Positions 26,143 through 35,392 of a DNA stretch of 64,000 nt are shown here, piece after piece. Below the pieces are notes generated by a model. The model saw nothing but the letters and a program-made list of their open reading frames with translations, made no database searches and had not been told where the DNA came from. The position numbers and the translations under genes are program-made. Location of the stretch: the NCBI RefSeq assembly GCF_900108245.1, contig NZ_FNUY01000012.1, forward strand, positions 62,001-126,000, written 5' to 3'. This DNA is from Allobosea lathyri. Lineage in GTDB: Bacteria > Pseudomonadota > Alphaproteobacteria > Rhizobiales > Beijerinckiaceae. Each line of letters starts with the position of its first letter. Position 1 is the stretch's first letter.

Positions 26143-27921
26143 ATGGTTCGCGTATTGCTCTATCTCGCCGTCTTCGCCTGTCTCGCGATCGGCGCCGTCT
26201 GGCTGGCCGACCGGCCGGGCGAAGTTTCCGTGCTGTGGCAGGGCTACCGTATCGAGACCAGCGTCGCCATCGCGGCGATCGGCGTCGTCGTGCTGGCGAT
26301 GGCGGCGATGCTGCTCTGGGCTGTCGCACGCTTTGTCCTTGGCCTGCCATCCGCTTTCAGTTTTGCCTCGCGTGCCCGGCGCCGGGCGCGCGGGTTCGAG
26401 GCCGTTTCGCGCGGCATGGTCGCGATCGGCGCCGGCGACCCCATCGCGGCGGGACGGCACGCGACCGAAGCACGTCGCTTTGCCGGCAATGAACCGCTCA
26501 CGCTGCTGCTGGAAGCGCAGGCTGCCCAGCTCTCGGGCGATCGTGGAGCGGCCGAGGCCGCCTTCAAGACCATGCTCGACAAGCCCGAGACCCGCGTGCT
26601 CGGCTTGCGCGGCCTGTTCGTCGAGGCCAAGCGCCGCGGCGACATGGCCGCTGCCCGCGCCTTTGCCGACGATGCCGTGCGCCGTTCGCCCTCGCTCGCC
26701 TGGGCCAATGACGCTCTGCTCGATTTTCACACCAATGCCGGCGACTGGCAGGCGGCGCGCACCGCCGTGGAACGTCGCGCCGCCTTGCGCCTCGCCGAGA
26801 AGGCGGAGGCCAAGCGCCAGCGTGCGGTGCTGCTGGCAGCCGAGGCGCTGGAAGCGCAGGGAAGCGAACCCGAAAAAGCGCTCGCCGCCGCGCTCGAGGC
26901 GACCAAGCTCGCGCCGGGCCTGACGCCCGCCGCAGCACTGGCCGGCCGCATGCTGGCCGAGCGGGGCGACATCCGGAAGGCCGCCAAGCTGCTCGAAGCG
27001 GCCTGGAAAGAGGTTTCTCATCCCGATATCGCCGCTGCCTATCTCGATGTTCGCCCCGGCGACAGCGCGCAGGACAGGCTCGCGCGTGCGGTCACGCTGG
27101 CCAAGCTGCGGCCCTCCGATCCCGAGGGCGTGCTCGCGCTTGCGGGCGCGGCGATCCACGCCCGTGATTTCGCCAGGGCGCGCGAGACGCTGAAGCCCTT
27201 GCTCGCCGGTGGAGCCTCGGTGCGCGCCTGCCTGCTGATGGCGGAGCTGGAGGAGGCCGAACATGGTGCGGCCGGGCGCGTGCGCGAATGGCTCTCGCGT
27301 GCCACCCGTGCGCCGCGTGACGCCGCCTGGGTCGCCGACGGGTTGGTTTCCGACACCTGGATGCCGGTCTCGCCGATTTCGGGCCGGCTCGATGCCTTCG
27401 TCTGGACGGTGCCGCCGGCCACGCTTGGCCATCATCCGCAGGCGCTCGACGATGTTCTTGCCGATCTCGACGATTCGACGCCGCTGATCGAGGCGCGGGC
27501 CGAGCCTGTGACGACAGTCGAGTCCGTGACGACGCTTGCCGCCGCACCAGTGAAGCCGTCGGCTGTGGAAGAGCCCAAGCCTGAGGTACAGACCAAGCCT
27601 GAGGCACAGGCCAAGGCCGTCGCTGAAACATCCGTGGCGGAGCCGGCGGCGAAGCAGGAGCAAAAGCCTGAGCCGAAACCCGAGCCGAAACCCGAGCTCA
27701 AGCCGGATCTGAAGCCGGAATCCAAATCGGAATCCAGGCCCGAGCCCAGGCAGGTTGCGGCCGAGGTCCTTGCGCCCGGCCCTTCGGCTCCGGCCTCCAC
27801 GTCTCGTGCGGGGCATCCCACGCCCGTGATCTTCCCGGTTGCGCATGCGCCGGATGATCCGGGGCCGGAGGATGTGCAGCCTCTTGAGGCGAAAAAGTCG
27901 AAGTTCCGGCTTTTCGGCTGA
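26143..27921 (+). CDS. hemY: HemY-like TPR membrane protein
   Basis: A 592-residue inner-membrane protein with two N-terminal membrane segments (about residues 3-21 and 44-65) and a long alpha-helical TPR region (about 90-410: GDPIAAGRHATEARR, AALEATKLAPGLTPAAALAG). Its N-terminal motif RPGEVSVLWQGYRIETSV is typical of HemY. The C-terminal 130 residues are low complexity, with KPEPKPEPKPELKPDLKPE and similar repeats. HemY sits in heme operons but its biochemical role is unclear; in alphaproteobacteria it is next to Mic60. GGAGG precedes the ATG. Confidence 0.88.
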   Translation: MVRVLLYLAVFACLAIGAVWLADRPGEVSVLWQGYRIETSVAIAAIGVVVLAMAAMLLWAVARFVLGLPSAFSFASRARRRARGFEAVSRGMVAIGAGDPIAAGRHATEARRFAGNEPLTLLLEAQAAQLSGDRGAAEAAFKTMLDKPETRVLGLRGLFVEAKRRGDMAAARAFADDAVRRSPSLAWANDALLDFHTNAGDWQAARTAVERRAALRLAEKAEAKRQRAVLLAAEALEAQGSEPEKALAAALEATKLAPGLTPAAALAGRMLAERGDIRKAAKLLEAAWKEVSHPDIAAAYLDVRPGDSAQDRLARAVTLAKLRPSDPEGVLALAGAAIHARDFARARETLKPLLAGGASVRACLLMAELEEAEHGAAGRVREWLSRATRAPRDAAWVADGLVSDTWMPVSPISGRLDAFVWTVPPATLGHHPQALDDVLADLDDSTPLIEARAEPVTTVESVTTLAAAPVKPSAVEEPKPEVQTKPEAQAKAVAETSVAEPAAKQEQKPEPKPEPKPELKPDLKPESKSESRPEPRQVAAEVLAPGPSAPASTSRAGHPTPVIFPVAHAPDDPGPEDVQPLEAKKSKFRLFG

Positions 27922-27985
27922 GGCGACTGTCCGTTCGGCGCGAAAAGGCGTGCGGCCCGCCGCCGCGCCCCTTATAGCATCGGGC

Positions 27986-29026
27986 ATGGAACCCGATTTG
28001 AACGAGACCGAGGCGACAGGCCCCGGCGTCACCCTGCACGTCACAGCCGAGCAGGCGGGGGTGCGCCTCGACAAGGCTCTTGCGCTTCTGGCCGGCGAAA
28101 TCTCGCGCGCCCGGCTGCAGCAGGTCATCAAGGAGGGCGGCGTCAGCCTGAACGGCCTCGTTGCCACCGATGGCAGCCGCAAGGTCGTCGAGGGCGATCA
28201 GCTCGCTCTGGTGATGCCGGAGGCGAAGCCCGCAGCCCCGCTCGGGCAGGACATTCCGCTTACGGTGGTCTTCGAGGACGACCATCTCATCGTCATCGAC
28301 AAGCAGGCGGGCCTCGTCGTGCACCCCGCCGGCGGGCATGAGGACGGCACGCTGGTCAATGCGCTGATCGCGCATTGCGGCGAAAGCCTGTCGGGCATCG
28401 GCGGTGTCCGGCGGCCGGGCATCGTGCACCGGCTCGACAAGGATACGACGGGGCTGCTGGTCGTCGCCAAGACGGACAAGGCGCATCAGGGGCTGGCCAA
28501 GCAGTTCGCCGACCACGGACGTACCGGCCCGCTGCAGCGCGCCTATCTCGCCCTGACCTGGGGCGTTCCGCGCCGGCCGCATGGCACGGTCGACGCTCCG
28601 CTAGAGCGATCGCACCGCAACCGCGAGAAGATGGCGGTGGTCGGCGAGGGCAAGGGCCGCGAGGCGATCACGCATTTCACCGTGATCGAGCGCTATCCGC
28701 CGCTCCTGAAGAATGGCGAGGAGGCGGAAGCGCTCGCCAGCCTGATCGAGTGCCGGCTGGAAACCGGCCGCACCCACCAGATTCGCGTGCATATGGGACA
28801 TATCGGCCATCCCCTGCTCGGCGACCAGCTCTATGGCTCGGGTTTCGCGACGAAAGCCAGCCGTTTGCCAGAGACTGCTCGCGACGCCCTGGTGGCGCTC
28901 GACCGGCAGGCGCTGCATGCGGCCGTGCTTGGTTTCGCGCATCCGGTGACGGGCGAGGAGGTGCTGTTTGAGTCCGATCCGCCGGCCGACTTTGCAAATC
29001 TGCAAGAAGCGCTCGCGAGTCTGTGA
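27986..29026 (+). CDS. RluA-family 23S rRNA pseudouridine synthase (RluD-like)
   Basis: A 346-residue enzyme converting uridine to pseudouridine in large-subunit rRNA. An N-terminal S4 RNA-binding domain (about 20-80, GVRLDKALALLAGEISRARL) precedes the catalytic domain with the Asp motif HRLDKDTTG and the C-terminal LETGRTHQIRVHM. ATG 27986 (MEPDLNETEA) is the first Met in frame after hemY. rluD followed by rpoH is the usual rhizobial order. Confidence 0.92.
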   Translation: MEPDLNETEATGPGVTLHVTAEQAGVRLDKALALLAGEISRARLQQVIKEGGVSLNGLVATDGSRKVVEGDQLALVMPEAKPAAPLGQDIPLTVVFEDDHLIVIDKQAGLVVHPAGGHEDGTLVNALIAHCGESLSGIGGVRRPGIVHRLDKDTTGLLVVAKTDKAHQGLAKQFADHGRTGPLQRAYLALTWGVPRRPHGTVDAPLERSHRNREKMAVVGEGKGREAITHFTVIERYPPLLKNGEEAEALASLIECRLETGRTHQIRVHMGHIGHPLLGDQLYGSGFATKASRLPETARDALVALDRQALHAAVLGFAHPVTGEEVLFESDPPADFANLQEALASL

Positions 29027-29071
29027 GCCGATCTGGCTTCTTCGCCCACTTTCCGCCAAGCTCTCTTGGCA

Positions 29072-29077
29072 TATAAT
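29072..29077 (+). promoter_or_regulatory. Possible -10 box of the rpoH promoter
   Basis: TATAAT within GGCATATAATGCC, about 160 bases before rpoH. No good -35 hexamer at 17-base spacing is visible, and the flanking GGCAT/ATGCC makes a small palindrome. Either a sigma-70-type -10 or a protein site; weak evidence. Confidence 0.3.
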
Positions 29078-29238
29078 GCCCGTCGGATGCGGATGGCCAA
29101 GGGGGCGCCGCTGCGGTGGATCCAGCCGAACCCGGGAGGGTTCCCGGCGTTGGATCGATTGTCATATCCGAAACCTGCGCGAAGGTTGATCGCGCGGTGG
29201 GTCTGCCGCGATGCGGGGGCCTGACAAGGAGAACGAGC

Positions 29239-30135
29239 ATGGCGATTGCGTCGCTGCCCGTCCTGTCCGCTGAAGGCGGACTTTCACGTTATCTGGACGA
29301 AATCCGTCGGTTTCCGATGCTTGAGCCGAATGAAGAATTCATGCTGGCCAAACGCTGGCGCGAGCATGGTGACCGCGAAGCGGCCCATAAGCTCGTAACG
29401 TCGCACTTACGCCTCGTCGCCAAGATCGCCATGGGCTATCGCGGCTACGGCCTGCCGATCGGCGAAGTCGTGTCGGAAGGCAATGTCGGCCTGATGCAGG
29501 CGGTGAAGCGCTTCGAGCCCGACAAGGGCTTCCGCCTCGCGACCTATGCGATGTGGTGGATCAAGGCCTCGATCCAGGAATACATCCTGCGCTCGTGGTC
29601 GCTGGTGAAGATGGGCACCACCGCCAACCAGAAGAAGCTGTTCTTCAACCTGCGCAAGGCCAAGAGCAAGATCTCGGCACTGGGCGAGGGCGATCTGCGC
29701 CCCGATCAGGTCAAGAGCATCGCGACCAAGCTCGGCGTCAACGAGCAGGACGTCATCGACATGAACCGCCGCCTCGGCGGCGATGCCTCGCTCAACACGC
29801 CGCTGCGCGAGGATGGCGATGGCGAATGGCAGGACTGGCTGGTCGACGACAGCGAAAGCCAGGAGCGCCGGCTTGCGGACTCGCAAGAGGCCGACAACCG
29901 CCACTCGGCGTTGCACGAGGCGCTTTCGGTGCTGAACCCGCGTGAGCGCCGCATCTTCGAGGCGCGCCGTCTCGCCGAAGACCCGATCACGCTGGAGCAA
30001 CTCTCCGAGGAGTTCGGCGTCTCGCGCGAGCGTGTCCGCCAGATCGAGGTGCGTGCCTTCGAGAAGGTTCAGGACGCGGTGAAGAAGGCGCTGACCCGGA
30101 TCGAATCGCCGCGCGCGGCGTTGCCGGCAGCCTGA
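29239..30135 (+). CDS. rpoH: RNA polymerase sigma-32 factor
   Basis: A 298-residue heat-shock sigma factor. Region 2 contains SEGNVGLMQAVKRFEPDKGF and RLATYAMWWIKASIQEYIL; the RpoH box QKKLFFNLRKAKSKI is the family hallmark; region 4 has FGVSRERVRQIEVRAFEKV. AAGGAG lies before ATG 29239. No long structured leader like the E. coli thermosensor is evident. A strong terminator follows. Many rhizobia have several rpoH genes, so this may be one of a set. Confidence 0.95.
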   Translation: MAIASLPVLSAEGGLSRYLDEIRRFPMLEPNEEFMLAKRWREHGDREAAHKLVTSHLRLVAKIAMGYRGYGLPIGEVVSEGNVGLMQAVKRFEPDKGFRLATYAMWWIKASIQEYILRSWSLVKMGTTANQKKLFFNLRKAKSKISALGEGDLRPDQVKSIATKLGVNEQDVIDMNRRLGGDASLNTPLREDGDGEWQDWLVDDSESQERRLADSQEADNRHSALHEALSVLNPRERRIFEARRLAEDPITLEQLSEEFGVSRERVRQIEVRAFEKVQDAVKKALTRIESPRAALPAA

Positions 30136-30160
30136 TCCGGTCGCGGAGGCCAGAATGTCC

Positions 30161-30190
30161 AAGGGGCGCGGTTTCGCGCCCCTTTTTCTT
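30161..30190 (+). terminator. Rho-independent terminator after rpoH
   Basis: AAGGGGCGCG (30161-30170) and CGCGCCCCTT (30175-30184) form a 10-bp stem with a GTTT loop, followed by TTTCTT. Confidence 0.92.
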
Positions 30191-30219
30191 GCAGGATGTT
30201 CTTTAGCGGGGAAACACGC

Positions 30220-30362
30220 CGTCATCCTGGACGAGCGGCCCTCGGGTCCTGCCTTCGGCAGGCCCAAGGACAGGCTCCGCCACGCAGATCCGGGATTCCA
30301 TCGTAGAGGGCTGAGCCTTCCGATGGGTCCCGGAGCTCCGCTTCGCTGCGTCCAGGATGACG
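30220..30362. repeat. Palindromic intergenic repeat with CGTCATCCTGGAC ends
   Basis: Perfect 13-bp terminal inverted arms (30220-30232 and 30350-30362) with inner GAGCTCCG-like and TGCCTTCGGCA hairpins. The ends resemble those of the element at 52286-52392 (CGTCATCCCGGAC), so the two are members of one family. Non-coding. Confidence 0.75.
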
Positions 30363-30413
30363 CTGTGTTTCCGAGAATAATCGGCTGACGTACGTGCTTT
30401 GGCTTTTTTGCGC

Positions 30414-31475
30414 TCAGTAAAGCGGCGCGAGCGGCTGGAGCGGCAGCCGGATCGGCCCGAGATAGACGCGGCCTTCGCGAAGGACGAGCGCGGGCAGGGG
30501 CGTCAGGCCCGGGGCGGCTCCCGGCAGTTGCGCGCTCAGCCGGCCGCCGAGCAGTCCGCCGAGACCCGATGTGAGCCCGCCAACCGGAATGCCGGCAATC
30601 TGCTGGATTCCGGCGAGCGCCACCTGCAGGCGCCCCGATGGGCGGTGCGTCTGGTCGAGCAGCAACTGTCCGCTTGCCTCGACCCGCGCAGGGCCCTTGG
30701 TCGAGGTCAGCCGGGTCAGCTCGAACTGGCCGCCGGCATTGCGCCAGGCCTCGAGCGCGTCGGGGTTGAAGCCGAGGCGAAAGGCATCGGTCTGCGTCAC
30801 GCTGGCCTGCAGATCGATATCGCCGGGCTCGCTGGTTCCCAATAGCGCATCGATCGCCGGCAGCACGGTGCCCTTGGCGGTCAGAGCGAGATCGACGACC
30901 TGATCGGCCGCGGGGCGCGTCGGGTTGCGGCGGATATGGGTTTCCAGTGTCGTCGCCCGCCAGCTATCGGTTGGGGCGCCAGCCGTGGCGAGGCTGGCAT
31001 TGGGCTGGGTCATGACGATCGACACCCGTTCGTCGCCGCGATGGATCAGGCTCGCGTCCAGCCCGGTCCAGGTGACATCGAGCGTGCGACCCTCCGGCAG
31101 CGTCGCGCGCAGCGGGCTCGTGACCTGAAGGATGACGTGGTTGGGTGAGTAGATCTGGCCGACCGCGACGCTCGGCCCGGTCTCCACCCTGACGGCCTCG
31201 CCCCAGCGCGTCGATGTCAATGCCAGCCCGGAGCAGCGCAGCTCGACGCGGAACGGAAAGCCGGCGATCGTCCTGTCATTGCAGGTCCAGGTCCGCCCCT
31301 TCTGGACCTCGCGCGCAAGCGCGGTATCGACGGCCTCGGCGACGCGGCCGCGCACCACCAGCCAGAATCCGGACCAGCCGAGGGCCAAAAGCGCAAGCAG
31401 GACATAGGGCGCGTAGAGCCAGAAACGGCTGCGGCGGCGCGTCGGCGAAATATCGGTCATGCGGTAGCGATCCAT
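30414..31475 (-). CDS. DUF2125 domain-containing exported protein
   Basis: A 353-residue protein with one N-terminal membrane segment (FWLYAPYVLLALLALGWSGF, about 18-37) and a large periplasmic beta-rich region. The motif TWTCNDRTIAGFPFRVELRC is characteristic of DUF2125. The two cysteines in it could form a disulfide. Function is unknown. ATG 31475 and ATG 31460 are both possible starts and neither has a clear ribosome site. Divergent from the ChaC-like gene. Confidence 0.85.
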   Translation of the reverse strand: MDRYRMTDISPTRRRSRFWLYAPYVLLALLALGWSGFWLVVRGRVAEAVDTALAREVQKGRTWTCNDRTIAGFPFRVELRCSGLALTSTRWGEAVRVETGPSVAVGQIYSPNHVILQVTSPLRATLPEGRTLDVTWTGLDASLIHRGDERVSIVMTQPNASLATAGAPTDSWRATTLETHIRRNPTRPAADQVVDLALTAKGTVLPAIDALLGTSEPGDIDLQASVTQTDAFRLGFNPDALEAWRNAGGQFELTRLTSTKGPARVEASGQLLLDQTHRPSGRLQVALAGIQQIAGIPVGGLTSGLGGLLGGRLSAQLPGAAPGLTPLPALVLREGRVYLGPIRLPLQPLAPLY

Positions 31476-31599
31476 TGCGCAAAGGCGGGGGGATTGTTAG
31501 CTCGCGTGGATAGCAAGCGCCAGTACAGGCCGCTGTGGCGACAGCGATCTGCGGCAGACCCGATCAAGCAGGCCGTCGCGGCCAAATTATGGGGCGGTG

Positions 31600-32163
31600 A
31601 TGACAGCGGAACTCGGCGCGGCTGATCTTTGGGTCTTCGGCTACGGCTCGCTGATCTGGCGGCCGGGCTTCAGCTTCGAGGAGAGCGTGGCGGCCAGACT
31701 GCATGGCTATCATCGTTCGCTCTGCGTATTCTCGCATGTCCATCGCGGCACGCCCGAGCGGCCTGGCCTGGTGCTCGGCCTCGATCGCGGCGGGCTATGC
31801 CGCGGGCTGGCTTTCCGCGTCGCGGCCGAACAGGCGCAGGAGACGATTGCCTATCTGCGGGCGCGCGAGCAGGCGACCATGGTCTATCTCGAACGCCACA
31901 TGCCGGTGCGTCTCGACGATGGCCGGCAGGTCAAGGCGCTGGTCTACGTCGCTGATCGCAGGCATCTGCAATATGCCGGGCGCCTGCCGCCGAACGAGTT
32001 GCTCGCATTGGTGCGACAGGGTCGTGGCAGTTCCGGCGAGAACCCGGACTATGTGCTGAAGACGCACGAACATCTGCGCAAGATGGGGATTTTCGATCCC
32101 GTTCTGGCCGCTCTCGCGCAGGAACTCGCGCCAGGGCTGGGTGAGCCCCGCGCGCATCTCTAG
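31600..32163 (+). CDS. ChaC-like gamma-glutamylcyclotransferase
   Basis: A 187-residue cytosolic enzyme of the ChaC family, which degrades glutathione to 5-oxoproline and Cys-Gly. The substrate-binding loop LWVFGYGSLIWRPGF is diagnostic, and the conserved GSSGENPDYVLKTHEHLRKM near the C-terminus matches ChaC rather than the other GGCT subfamily. ATG 31600 directly follows a GTG; GGGGCGG precedes it. Confidence 0.92.
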   Translation: MTAELGAADLWVFGYGSLIWRPGFSFEESVAARLHGYHRSLCVFSHVHRGTPERPGLVLGLDRGGLCRGLAFRVAAEQAQETIAYLRAREQATMVYLERHMPVRLDDGRQVKALVYVADRRHLQYAGRLPPNELLALVRQGRGSSGENPDYVLKTHEHLRKMGIFDPVLAALAQELAPGLGEPRAHL

Positions 32164-32187
32164 GGGCTTTGGCGTCTTCGGACGACT

Positions 32188-32580
32188 TCAGACTTCCGGC
32201 ATCAGATCGAGCAGCGCCGCGCGCCGGCTGATACCGTCCTCGGCCAGCAGATGGACGTGGATTTCATGGGCGCCGGCCTCGGCGACCGAGCGCTGCCACC
32301 GTGTCAGTGCGGCCTCGATGCCGAGGGGGCCGCTGTCGCGCGCGGCGATGATGCGCCGGTCGGCCGAGACGGCGAGCAGCACGGCGTCCGTGAAGCCCAG
32401 CGCGTGCTGGTCGGCAATTGCGAAGATCGAGGCGACATAGCGCCGGCCGGAGCGGCCGCGCCAGGCGGTGAAGCGCCGCTCGCCCAGCGCAGCCGTGCTG
32501 CGCATCGGCATCTCCTGTGCCGCAGGCGGCGTACCTTCGGCGAACAGGTCGTCTTTGAACTGATAAGCGAGAGCGGCCAT
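32188..32580 (-). CDS. Conserved hypothetical protein
   Basis: A 130-residue soluble protein without cysteines or membrane segments. The middle (SGRRYVASIFAIADQHALGF and TDAVLLAVSADRRIIAARD) reads as a mixed alpha/beta fold, followed by a helix (GIEAALTRWQRSVAEAGAHE) and a beta strand (IHVHLLAED). I do not recognise the domain. It lies between two convergent or tandem genes with no operon partner. Confidence 0.65.
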   Translation of the reverse strand: MAALAYQFKDDLFAEGTPPAAQEMPMRSTAALGERRFTAWRGRSGRRYVASIFAIADQHALGFTDAVLLAVSADRRIIAARDSGPLGIEAALTRWQRSVAEAGAHEIHVHLLAEDGISRRAALLDLMPEV

Positions 32581-32684
32581 GCCGTTCCTCCTTTGTTCAG
32601 AACAAAATGAGAACGAACGTGACCTGTGTCAAGGAGATTGCAGCGGCGCCTGTCAGGCTGCTGTCACTAGGTGTCAGGAGCTTG

Positions 32685-33449
32685 TCAGCGACGCTCCGCC
32701 AGGGGATCGAGGCCAAGCAGGGCCAGTTCGGCGCGGCCCTGCGCCAGCAGGCGATCGCTGGCGGTCTCGATCTGTTCCTGCACGACGCGCTGGAATTCGG
32801 CCTTGGGCAATCCCGTGGGAATTGGCGGCAGGAACTCCATGCGGATGGTCCCGGGCAGGCGCATAAACTTGCGACGCGGCCAATAGAGGCCGGAATTCAG
32901 CGCCACCGGCACACAGGGCACGCTGAGCTCGCCATAGAGATGAGCTACGCCGAATTTGTAGGCCGGAGGCGCGCCGGGCGCGCGACGCGTGCCTTCCGGG
33001 AAGATCAGAAGCTGGCGGCCCCTCTCGCCGAGCTCGCGCTTGGCGCGGCGTGCCACCTGGGCAAGCGCGCGCGCTTTCCCGCCACGATCGACCGGGATCA
33101 TCTCGAGTTTGGTGAGGCACCATCCGAAGAAGGGGATTCGCGTCAGCTCGCGCTTGAGGATGAAGACCGGATCCGGGAACAGCGTGATCAGCACGAAGGT
33201 CTCCCAGAAGGACTGGTGCTTGGCCGCCACGATCAGCCCGCCCTTCGGGATGTTTTCCAGGCCGGTGATTTCGTAGCGCATCCCGGCGGTGATGCGCATC
33301 AGCCAGAGCGCGCTGGTCGCCCAGCCGATGGCGACCTTGTGGAGGTAGCGCCGTGGCAGGAGCAGCGCCGGAAATGCGGCGAAGACCAGCCAGAGCGACA
33401 GGTTGATGTAGAACAGGATGTTCGAGAGGAGCGAGCGCAGGATCAGCAT
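32685..33449 (-). CDS. plsC: 1-acyl-sn-glycerol-3-phosphate acyltransferase (PlsC-like)
   Basis: A 254-residue membrane-associated acyltransferase that converts lysophosphatidic acid to phosphatidic acid. The N-terminal hydrophobic region (residues 7-30) precedes block I KHQSFWET, where the usual HX4D has Glu for Asp, and block III FPEGTRR. PVDRGGKARAL and VPVALNSGLYW match blocks II and IV. I use ATG 33449; a TTG at 33458 is also in frame. It follows the YdcF gene by 50 bases on the same strand. Confidence 0.88.
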   Translation of the reverse strand: MLILRSLLSNILFYINLSLWLVFAAFPALLLPRRYLHKVAIGWATSALWLMRITAGMRYEITGLENIPKGGLIVAAKHQSFWETFVLITLFPDPVFILKRELTRIPFFGWCLTKLEMIPVDRGGKARALAQVARRAKRELGERGRQLLIFPEGTRRAPGAPPAYKFGVAHLYGELSVPCVPVALNSGLYWPRRKFMRLPGTIRMEFLPPIPTGLPKAEFQRVVQEQIETASDRLLAQGRAELALLGLDPLAERR

Positions 33450-33499
33450 GGCGCGCAAAGACCCTGCCGGCCGTCCGCCGTCAAGCGCGTCGTGTGGCT

Positions 33500-34288
33500 T
33501 CAGGCATCGCGCCGGCTGCTTTGCAGGCGGGTGCGCTTTTCATGCTCGGGGCCGAGCATGCTTGCCGGCTTGGGCGAGATCGGCTTGCGGCCACCGATGA
33601 TGATCGAGAGCCTCGAAGTTTCCGGGTCCTTCTCGAAGACGCCGCGCAGGCGTGCGACGAGATATTTGGCGTATTCCGGCACGAGCACCCTGACGGTGCG
33701 CCACTGGTTCCACCAGCCGGAGGTGTCGATCTGATCGGTCACGACGGGGTGCGGAACGAAACGCACATTGGGCATCGCATGGGCGAATTCGGCCAGCGTG
33801 CGCGGCATGTGGTAGTTCGAGGTGACGACCAGCAGTGAGCGGAAATCGTGCTGGCGCACCCAGCGGCGGGTCTCGATGGCGTTGCCGATCGTATTGCGTG
33901 CGCGATAATCGAGGTCGACGCAGCAGGTGAGGAGTTCGCGCGCCGAGGGGTTGAGCTTTGCGAGCTCCTCGCGGCCGATCTTCTCGTTGACGCCGCTGAT
34001 CAGGAGGCGCGAGCCGCGCTCGGCCCCGAGCAGCCCGATGGCGTCGCCGACGCGCTGCGACCCGCCGGTGACGACGACGATCGCATCGGTGCGCGGCACC
34101 GACGCCGGCTCGCGTGCGTCGATGGCCGAGGCAAAGCGGACATAGCCGAGGCCCAGCAATGTCAGGGAGGCGAGGAGGCCGATCCAGGCCACCGTCAACA
34201 GGATGCGCCACAGCGAGGCCGGCGCCCGCCGGGCATCCGCCGACCTGCGCGGCGATATCGCCAGAGGGTCGTTCATGCTTCCTATCAT
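33500..34288 (-). CDS. YdcF-family (DUF218) membrane protein
   Basis: A protein of about 262 residues with one membrane segment (ILLTVAWIGLLASLTLLGLG) and an extracytoplasmic DUF218 domain: DAIVVVTGGSQRVGDAIGLL, LLISGVNEK, and LVVTSNYHMPRTLAEF. Relatives act in envelope metabolism (ElyC, SanA), though the activity is not established. Start is ambiguous among 34312, 34288 and 34276; AGGAAG sits too close to the last. It precedes plsC and follows ftsX on the same strand. Confidence 0.85.
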   Translation of the reverse strand: MIGSMNDPLAISPRRSADARRAPASLWRILLTVAWIGLLASLTLLGLGYVRFASAIDAREPASVPRTDAIVVVTGGSQRVGDAIGLLGAERGSRLLISGVNEKIGREELAKLNPSARELLTCCVDLDYRARNTIGNAIETRRWVRQHDFRSLLVVTSNYHMPRTLAEFAHAMPNVRFVPHPVVTDQIDTSGWWNQWRTVRVLVPEYAKYLVARLRGVFEKDPETSRLSIIIGGRKPISPKPASMLGPEHEKRTRLQSSRRDA

Positions 34289-34429
34289 CGCCATGACATC
34301 AACAGGATACATCCGTATTCGGGCATAACGGCGGCATGGAAAGTCCGTCCCTTGCCGCAGGCGTTAAGACTTCCTTTCCCTGGTAGCAGCGGGGCCTTTT
34401 CCGAAACTGGTTCCTGGTTGCCTGTCATC

Positions 34430-35392
34430 TCAGGCCAGAATGCGCAGATAATGCCGCACCGTGAAGCGCGACACGAGTCCGGCAATCGCAGCCACGACCG
34501 TCGCGACCAGAATTACCGCCGCATAGCCGCTCCAGCCGATCTCGAAGGCGCCAAACAGCGCCTGCAGTTGTTCGGCTTCGGGCGCGGCGCTCAGGCTCGA
34601 CGCCAGCCATCCCAGCAAGGCGATCACCACGATTGCCGCCAGCCCGCCGATGGCGCCGCCTCTCAGGCCGAGCCTGACGAAGCGGCTCTGGAATTCGCGC
34701 GCGATGAAGGCGTCATTGGCGCCAACGAGATGCAGGACCTCGACACTGTCGCGGCTCCCGGCCATCGCCCCGCGCGTTGCAAAGGCGACGGCGAGCGCTG
34801 CTGCCGTCAGCACCAGCAGCACCACGACCGTGCCCGACAGGATGATCGTGCTCGCCATGGTCGACAGCCTCCTGACCCAGAGCCGATGATCGTCGAGGAT
34901 CGCGGTCGGCAATTCGCGGCGGAGCGCCGCCCCGAAGCTGGCGAGATCGGGGCTGGCATTGCTCTTCAGCTTCAGCACGATCAGCCGCGGCACCGGCAAT
35001 TCGACGAGATCGAGCCCCGTGCCAAGCCAGGGCTCCAGTAATTTGTCGGATTCGGCCTTGGGCACGGCGCGCACCGCTTCGATACCATCGACCGCCTGCG
35101 CCATGGCGACGGCTCGCGCGACATCGCTCTGTGTGTCGCGGCGCGAGTCGGGGCGGATCTGGATCGTCATCTCATTGGCGACGGCGCCGCGCCATTGCTC
35201 GGAGGCACGGGCGGCGAGCACGGCGGCGCCGGCGCTGAGCGCGGCCAGGAAGGTCAGGATCGCGATGACGGCCATGAGCGCGCGGCCGGCGACGGAGTCG
35301 ACGGGGACGAGCGGCTGGTCGCGCCGAAGGTTCGACGGCAAAGCGCGCTCTTCATGCTCGTGCTCATGCCCGTCAGGCTCATGCATCGACAT
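34430..35392 (-). CDS. ftsX: Cell-division ABC transporter permease FtsX
   Basis: A 320-residue inner-membrane protein with four membrane segments (about 38-60, 178-200, 225-250, 285-310) and a periplasmic loop after the first. With FtsE it links ATP hydrolysis to septal murein hydrolases. The N-terminus is unusual, MSMHEPDGHEHEHEE, with alternating His-Glu that could bind metal. The start lies 14 bases inside ftsE, so the two are translated together. Confidence 0.92.
   Translation of the reverse strand: MSMHEPDGHEHEHEERALPSNLRRDQPLVPVDSVAGRALMAVIAILTFLAALSAGAAVLAARASEQWRGAVANEMTIQIRPDSRRDTQSDVARAVAMAQAVDGIEAVRAVPKAESDKLLEPWLGTGLDLVELPVPRLIVLKLKSNASPDLASFGAALRRELPTAILDDHRLWVRRLSTMASTIILSGTVVVLLVLTAAALAVAFATRGAMAGSRDSVEVLHLVGANDAFIAREFQSRFVRLGLRGGAIGGLAAIVVIALLGWLASSLSAAPEAEQLQALFGAFEIGWSGYAAVILVATVVAAIAGLVSRFTVRHYLRILA

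Noticed and set aside
25972..28182. 736-codon minus-strand open frame across the Mic60 end and hemY
   Set aside because: Composition is Arg/Gly/Leu biased, and it covers real coding sequence on the plus strand with clear domains.
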